From: Verrucomicrobiia bacterium
GTDB lineage: Bacteria > Verrucomicrobiota > Verrucomicrobiia > JABWAM01
Reading direction: 5' to 3'
Assembly: GCA_013360985.1 (NCBI GenBank)
Contig: JABWAM010000052.1
Location: 1 to 11,920, forward strand
DNA length: 11,920 nt
Shown: in pieces, positions 9,160-11,920 of the stretch
Numbering within the stretch: position 1 is the first letter of the stretch
Layout of the letters: each line of letters opens with the position of its first letter
Translations under genes and position numbers: made by a program
The notes under the pieces: model-generated
Told to the model about the DNA's origin: nothing
Databases searched by the model: none
The model's input: only the letters and a program-made list of their open reading frames with translations

Positions 9160-9587
9160 GGACCGTTGGCGGCCGGCGCCGGACGCTGCGTCGCGATCGT
9201 CACCCGAAACCCCTTCTGCATCGCCAACGCGGCGACCTGCTGGACGCGCCCCTGCGGCACCGACTCGTCCGCGTTGAGCGTGATCCAATCGGCGAAATGC
9301 TCCTCGGCCGCCGCTGCGAGCTTCGTCTTGAGCGCCTCCTCGTCCACCGCCATCTCGTCAAAGAAGATCAACGGCGCCTCGCCGCCGGCGGCCTTCAAAG
9401 AGATCACGTAACGCCCCTGCTGGCTCGTGCTCGGAAAGCTTGTCACCGGCAGGCGCACCTCGATCCCCGGCTGAAGCACGAACGACCAGCTCAGCAGGAA
9501 GAAAAAAACGAGGAGCAGCACCACGTTCGCCACGGGCGCCAGATCCAGAAACCGCGCCTCGGCCGCGGGTTGGCGCAACAATCGCAT
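9156..9587 (-). CDS. exbD: ExbD/TolR-family protein with Asn in place of the membrane Asp
   Basis: This 143-residue protein has the ExbD layout: a short cytoplasmic N-terminus, one helix (about 16-37, LAPVANVVLLLVFFFLLSWS), and a periplasmic domain ending WITLNADESVPQGRVQQVAAL and GFRVTIAT. ExbD works with ExbB as a proton channel driving TonB. In E. coli the segment PFID carries Asp25, the essential proton-binding residue. The aligned segment here is PVAN, so Asn21 replaces it; the codon at 9527-9525 is AAC on the minus strand. Asp15, six residues earlier, is the nearest acid and would sit at the membrane edge. I recall similar PxxN versions in Verrucomicrobiota, so this may be a subfamily trait and not decay. 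The ATG at 9587 has GGAGG eight bases upstream and lies 24 bases after the exbB stop. Confidence 0.88.
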   Translation of the reverse strand: MRLLRQPAAEARFLDLAPVANVVLLLVFFFLLSWSFVLQPGIEVRLPVTSFPSTSQQGRYVISLKAAGGEAPLIFFDEMAVDEEALKTKLAAAAEEHFADWITLNADESVPQGRVQQVAALAMQKGFRVTIATQRPAPAANGP

Positions 9588-9611
9588 GAGACAAACCTCC
9601 CCAGCGGACGG

Positions 9612-10259
9612 TTAAGGCTCCGAGAGATCGAACTCGTCCTTCCGCCGCTCGCGCTCGACCTGGGCAAACACGTTCATCAGTTCCGTCGCGCAAATCTCCA
9701 TGTCGCGGATGAGATCGTTCTTGCGCGAGAGAAGGAACTGGTACGCCACGTACGCGGGCACCGCCACCGCCAAACCCATCGCCGTCGCAATAAGCGCCTC
9801 CCAGATACCGCCCGCCAGATCCGTGGCGGTGACCAGCCGTCCATCCGCCTGGATTTTGTGAAAGGCCTTCATCATCCCGATCACCGTCCCCAACAGCCCG
9901 AGAAGCGGCGCCGCCTGGGCGACCGTCCAGAGAATCGGCAGGTTTTTTTCGAGCTGGCGTTCCTCATGGATCGCCGTCGCGTCAATCGCCTCGCGAATGT
10001 CCGCGCGGCTGCGGTCGTTGTGCAGAATCGCCGCGCGCGCGACGCGCCCCACGGGCCCCGGCGCATCGTCGCAGAGCGAGATCGCTTCCACCTGGTTGTT
10101 CCGACGGATGCAATTGCGCAACCCTTTCAAAAAATCCGACAACGCAATTTGCGCGCGATGATACGACAAGGCGCGCTCGATGAAAACGCCGAGCCCGATC
10201 AGGCTGATCGCAAAGAGCAACCAAGCCATCGGACCGCCATGGGCAAAAATCGCGAACAT
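9612..10259 (-). CDS. exbB: ExbB/TolQ/MotA-family proton-channel protein
   Basis: This 215-residue inner-membrane protein has three helices, at about 10-31, 107-133 and 153-177, with the cytoplasmic loop of roughly 75 residues expected for ExbB. The second helix carries APLLGLLGTVIGMMKAF with Thr125. The third carries GIWEALIATAMGLAVAVPA with Glu154 and Thr159. These match Thr148, Glu176 and Thr181 of E. coli ExbB, the polar residues lining the channel. It would form the stator pentamer around the ExbD-like partner and energise the TonB-like protein. The ATG at 10259 was chosen because homologues begin a few residues before the GGP motif. A GTG six codons upstream at 10277, with AAGAAG before it, is an alternative giving 221 residues. 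Two tandem hairpins lie directly upstream. The TAA at 9612 is 24 bases before exbD. Confidence 0.9.
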   Translation of the reverse strand: MFAIFAHGGPMAWLLFAISLIGLGVFIERALSYHRAQIALSDFLKGLRNCIRRNNQVEAISLCDDAPGPVGRVARAAILHNDRSRADIREAIDATAIHEERQLEKNLPILWTVAQAAPLLGLLGTVIGMMKAFHKIQADGRLVTATDLAGGIWEALIATAMGLAVAVPAYVAYQFLLSRKNDLIRDMEICATELMNVFAQVERERRKDEFDLSEP

Positions 10260-10268
10260 CGGTCCAAG

Positions 10269-10274
10269 ATTATC
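10269..10274 (-). promoter_or_regulatory. Possible -10 element before exbB
   Basis: The minus strand reads GATAAT, five of six matches to TATAAT, ten bases before the exbB ATG. A weak TTGCGT lies about 16 bases upstream, inside the second hairpin arm. If used, transcription would begin almost at the ATG, giving a nearly leaderless message. This is tentative, since it also lies inside the alternative GTG-start coding frame. Confidence 0.25.
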
Positions 10275-10282
10275 CACTCAAC

Positions 10283-10317
10283 TTCTTGCAACGCAAGAAC
10301 TTATCGCTGAAAGCGAT
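10283..10317 (-). repeat. Two tandem perfect hairpins between the VWA gene and exbB
   Basis: ATCGCT-GAA-AGCGAT spans 10303-10317, with six-base arms around a three-base loop. TTCTTGC-AAC-GCAAGAA spans 10283-10299, with seven-base arms around a three-base loop. Only three bases separate them. They lie in the 70-90 base gap after the VWA stop. No T-run follows on the minus strand, so they are not a clear terminator. The second covers the AAGAAG before the alternative GTG start. They may be an operator pair, an mRNA processing site or a stability element. Confidence 0.5.
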
Positions 10318-10347
10318 CCCCATGTTTCGGGAGATGAAAATTCCAGG

Positions 10348-11920
10348 TTAGAAGTAAGGCGTCTCCACCTTGTACTCCTCGGCGACCGCGCGCACCTGAT
10401 CGAGAAGCCTTTCTTGATTTTCCGGCGAATCCGTCATCCGACTGAGAAGATCGTAAATTTTTTGGCGCGCCCAGGCGCCCGCGATCGTCTTCGGCCCGGT
10501 CGGCTTCTGGGGAATCGGAAGCTGGACCAACAACTCCTTCGTGCCCTTCAGGCTGTCGCCGAGCACCTGGAGACTGATCTTCTCCGCTTGACCGGGCGTG
10601 TAGCGGCCGAAGAGCAGCAACGGGCTGTCTCGATAAAGATTCGGGAGGTTTTGCGGAAAGACTTGGGCGCCCTCCACGCCGGCGAAACGGAAACGGAGGT
10701 TAAGGAAGAGCGGGTGGCGAACCTGACGCGCGAGCCGAAGGAATTCCTCCGGCGCGTCGGCCGCTTGAGCAGTGAGCCGCAGCCACCCTTGATTCCGATA
10801 GGCGAGCAGATCAAGCAAGAAACCGTTCACATCCCGCCCCGCGCTGAACGAAAAGATCGAAACCGCATTGTCGTTTTTTTCGGAAAGGCGATTGATGATC
10901 TGGGTGCTGTCGCGAATGCCTACCGTGGGAATTCCGTCGCTCAGGATGAACCCCATCGCCATGCGGTTTTTCCCCGGGGATTGGCCCACCAGCGGCCGCA
11001 GGGCGTCGTAAAAGTCCGTCGTGCCCGCGGAACGGAGCCCTTCGAGCCAAGCGCGCACCTCCTCGCGCGGCGGATTCGAGGCCGAACACCACTCCTCGCG
11101 GAAACGGCTGAGACGGTCGCGGAACGCATAGAGGCGAAAGCGGTCGGAGGAGTTGAGTTGCGCGAGCGAATCGAGAAGCCCCTGTCGAAAAGCCCGCAAC
11201 CGCGTCCCGCCGATGCTTGACGAGATGTCCATGACGTAGGTGACATCCCGCGGGATTACTTCCAACGCCTTGCCGGGCTTCGCCGTGATGCGGATGAGGA
11301 ACCACCCCTCCCGCGCCCCTCCGCGTCCCGGTTGCTCCTGGGTGAAGAGCTCCACGTTCAGGAAATCGTTGAGCGATTCATACTTCGGCGCCGCGGTCGG
11401 CTGATCTTCCAGCAGACTCCGCGACTCGGTCTTCACGTCCGCCCGAGGAGCCGCGGGCGCGAGTTCCGCGGGGCCCGTTCCGCCCGGCGCGCCGAAGAGA
11501 AAATCATCCAGACGCGACCAACCCGCGGAACGCATGGGGTCGCCCACCACGAGGCCCCGGCTCTCCCCGAGACGCGCCGAGACGGAAACCCCCGCCCCTC
11601 CCTCGCTCGGCTTGGGCGCCACGGGGGCGCCAGGCGCCTCGATCGTCGGACGCCCCGCGCTGCCGCTCGTCCCTTTGGAAGGCGGCTGGATGGATGAGGC
11701 GATCGCGCGCTCGAAATCGCCGCGTGAAAAAAGCTCGGGCGTCGGCAGAGACTCCGTCCCGAGCGCGACGCGCGGTTTCGCGTCCTGAACCGGCGGCGAG
11801 CCGGCGGGAAGCGTGGGCGAAGAAGGGGTTTCCGCCAGCATTTGCGCGAAGACGCGTGGCGCCGCGGAGGGCGGCAAGGAGGCGCGGTCGGACGAAGGCT
11901 CCGCGCTGGGGCGCGCGGGC
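10348..11920 (-). CDS. VWA-domain protein with a Pro/Ala/Ser-rich N-terminal part, cut by right edge
   Basis: The frame is open from the right edge to a TAA at 10348, showing 523 residues; the true start lies outside. The first roughly 180 visible residues are low-complexity and rich in Pro, Ala, Ser and Gly. A VWA domain follows, with the metal-adhesion residues in order: DISSS at 11229-11215, the GTTDF threonines near 11022-11017, and LSDGIPT with its Asp at 10938-10936. This MIDAS set looks complete and should hold Mg and a ligand. After it come a beta-rich segment (PLFLNLRFRFAG) and a helix AWARQKIYDLL. The end EYKVETPYF resembles VWA proteins of the VIT type, though no VIT domain is visible. 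Its place before exbB, exbD and a TonB-like gene suggests an envelope role in one system. Localisation and ligand are unknown. Confidence 0.85.
   Translation of the reverse strand, partial: PARPSAEPSSDRASLPPSAAPRVFAQMLAETPSSPTLPAGSPPVQDAKPRVALGTESLPTPELFSRGDFERAIASSIQPPSKGTSGSAGRPTIEAPGAPVAPKPSEGGAGVSVSARLGESRGLVVGDPMRSAGWSRLDDFLFGAPGGTGPAELAPAAPRADVKTESRSLLEDQPTAAPKYESLNDFLNVELFTQEQPGRGGAREGWFLIRITAKPGKALEVIPRDVTYVMDISSSIGGTRLRAFRQGLLDSLAQLNSSDRFRLYAFRDRLSRFREEWCSASNPPREEVRAWLEGLRSAGTTDFYDALRPLVGQSPGKNRMAMGFILSDGIPTVGIRDSTQIINRLSEKNDNAVSIFSFSAGRDVNGFLLDLLAYRNQGWLRLTAQAADAPEEFLRLARQVRHPLFLNLRFRFAGVEGAQVFPQNLPNLYRDSPLLLFGRYTPGQAEKISLQVLGDSLKGTKELLVQLPIPQKPTGPKTIAGAWARQKIYDLLSRMTDSPENQERLLDQVRAVAEEYKVETPYF

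Noticed and set aside
8838..10310. 490-residue open frame on the plus strand
   Set aside because: It is antisense to three well-supported genes (TonB-like, exbD, exbB) and has Arg-rich shadow composition.

Overview
This is a GC-rich stretch from a Gram-negative bacterium. It encodes a three-part envelope efflux system and a TonB/ExbB/ExbD-type energy module, so the cell has an outer membrane. The style of the VWA protein, of the variant ExbD and of the M24 peptidase recalls Verrucomicrobiota (Opitutae-like) or a related PVC lineage. That placement is an inference from remembered family resemblance, not a demonstrated assignment. All ten recognisable genes lie on the minus strand and read from right to left. 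No gene-free stretch exceeds about 125 bases, and the long plus-strand open frames are GC-driven shadows.

Right part (11920 down to 8189): a VWA-domain protein cut by the window edge is followed by exbB, exbD, a TonB-like protein and a 75-residue membrane-anchored zinc-ribbon protein. The last three overlap by ATGA junctions, so this looks like one translationally coupled unit. The ExbB-like subunit keeps the polar channel residues, but the ExbD-like subunit has Asn where the essential membrane Asp is expected. Two tandem hairpins sit in the 70-90 bases before exbB.

Middle part (8124 down to 6283): a GuaB3-type IMP-dehydrogenase-related enzyme without CBS domains is followed 27 bases later by a class I SAM-dependent methyltransferase.

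Left part (6223 down to 1): a heavy-metal efflux cluster. A small secreted protein with a cysteine cluster comes first. It is followed by a CzcC/TolC-like outer-membrane factor, an unusually short His-rich lipoprotein adaptor and a CzcA-type RND pump with the divalent-cation signature DFGx3DGAx3VEN. The pump stop overlaps the start of an M24 (Xaa-Pro peptidase-like) gene that runs off the left edge. The 125-base leader before the outer-membrane factor holds three inverted repeats, one covering its Shine-Dalgarno sequence. No metal-responsive regulator is visible in the window.

The strongest candidates for something under-described are the VWA-ExbB-ExbD(Asn)-TonB-zinc-ribbon unit and the compact adaptor, which seems to lack room for the usual lipoyl/hairpin part.
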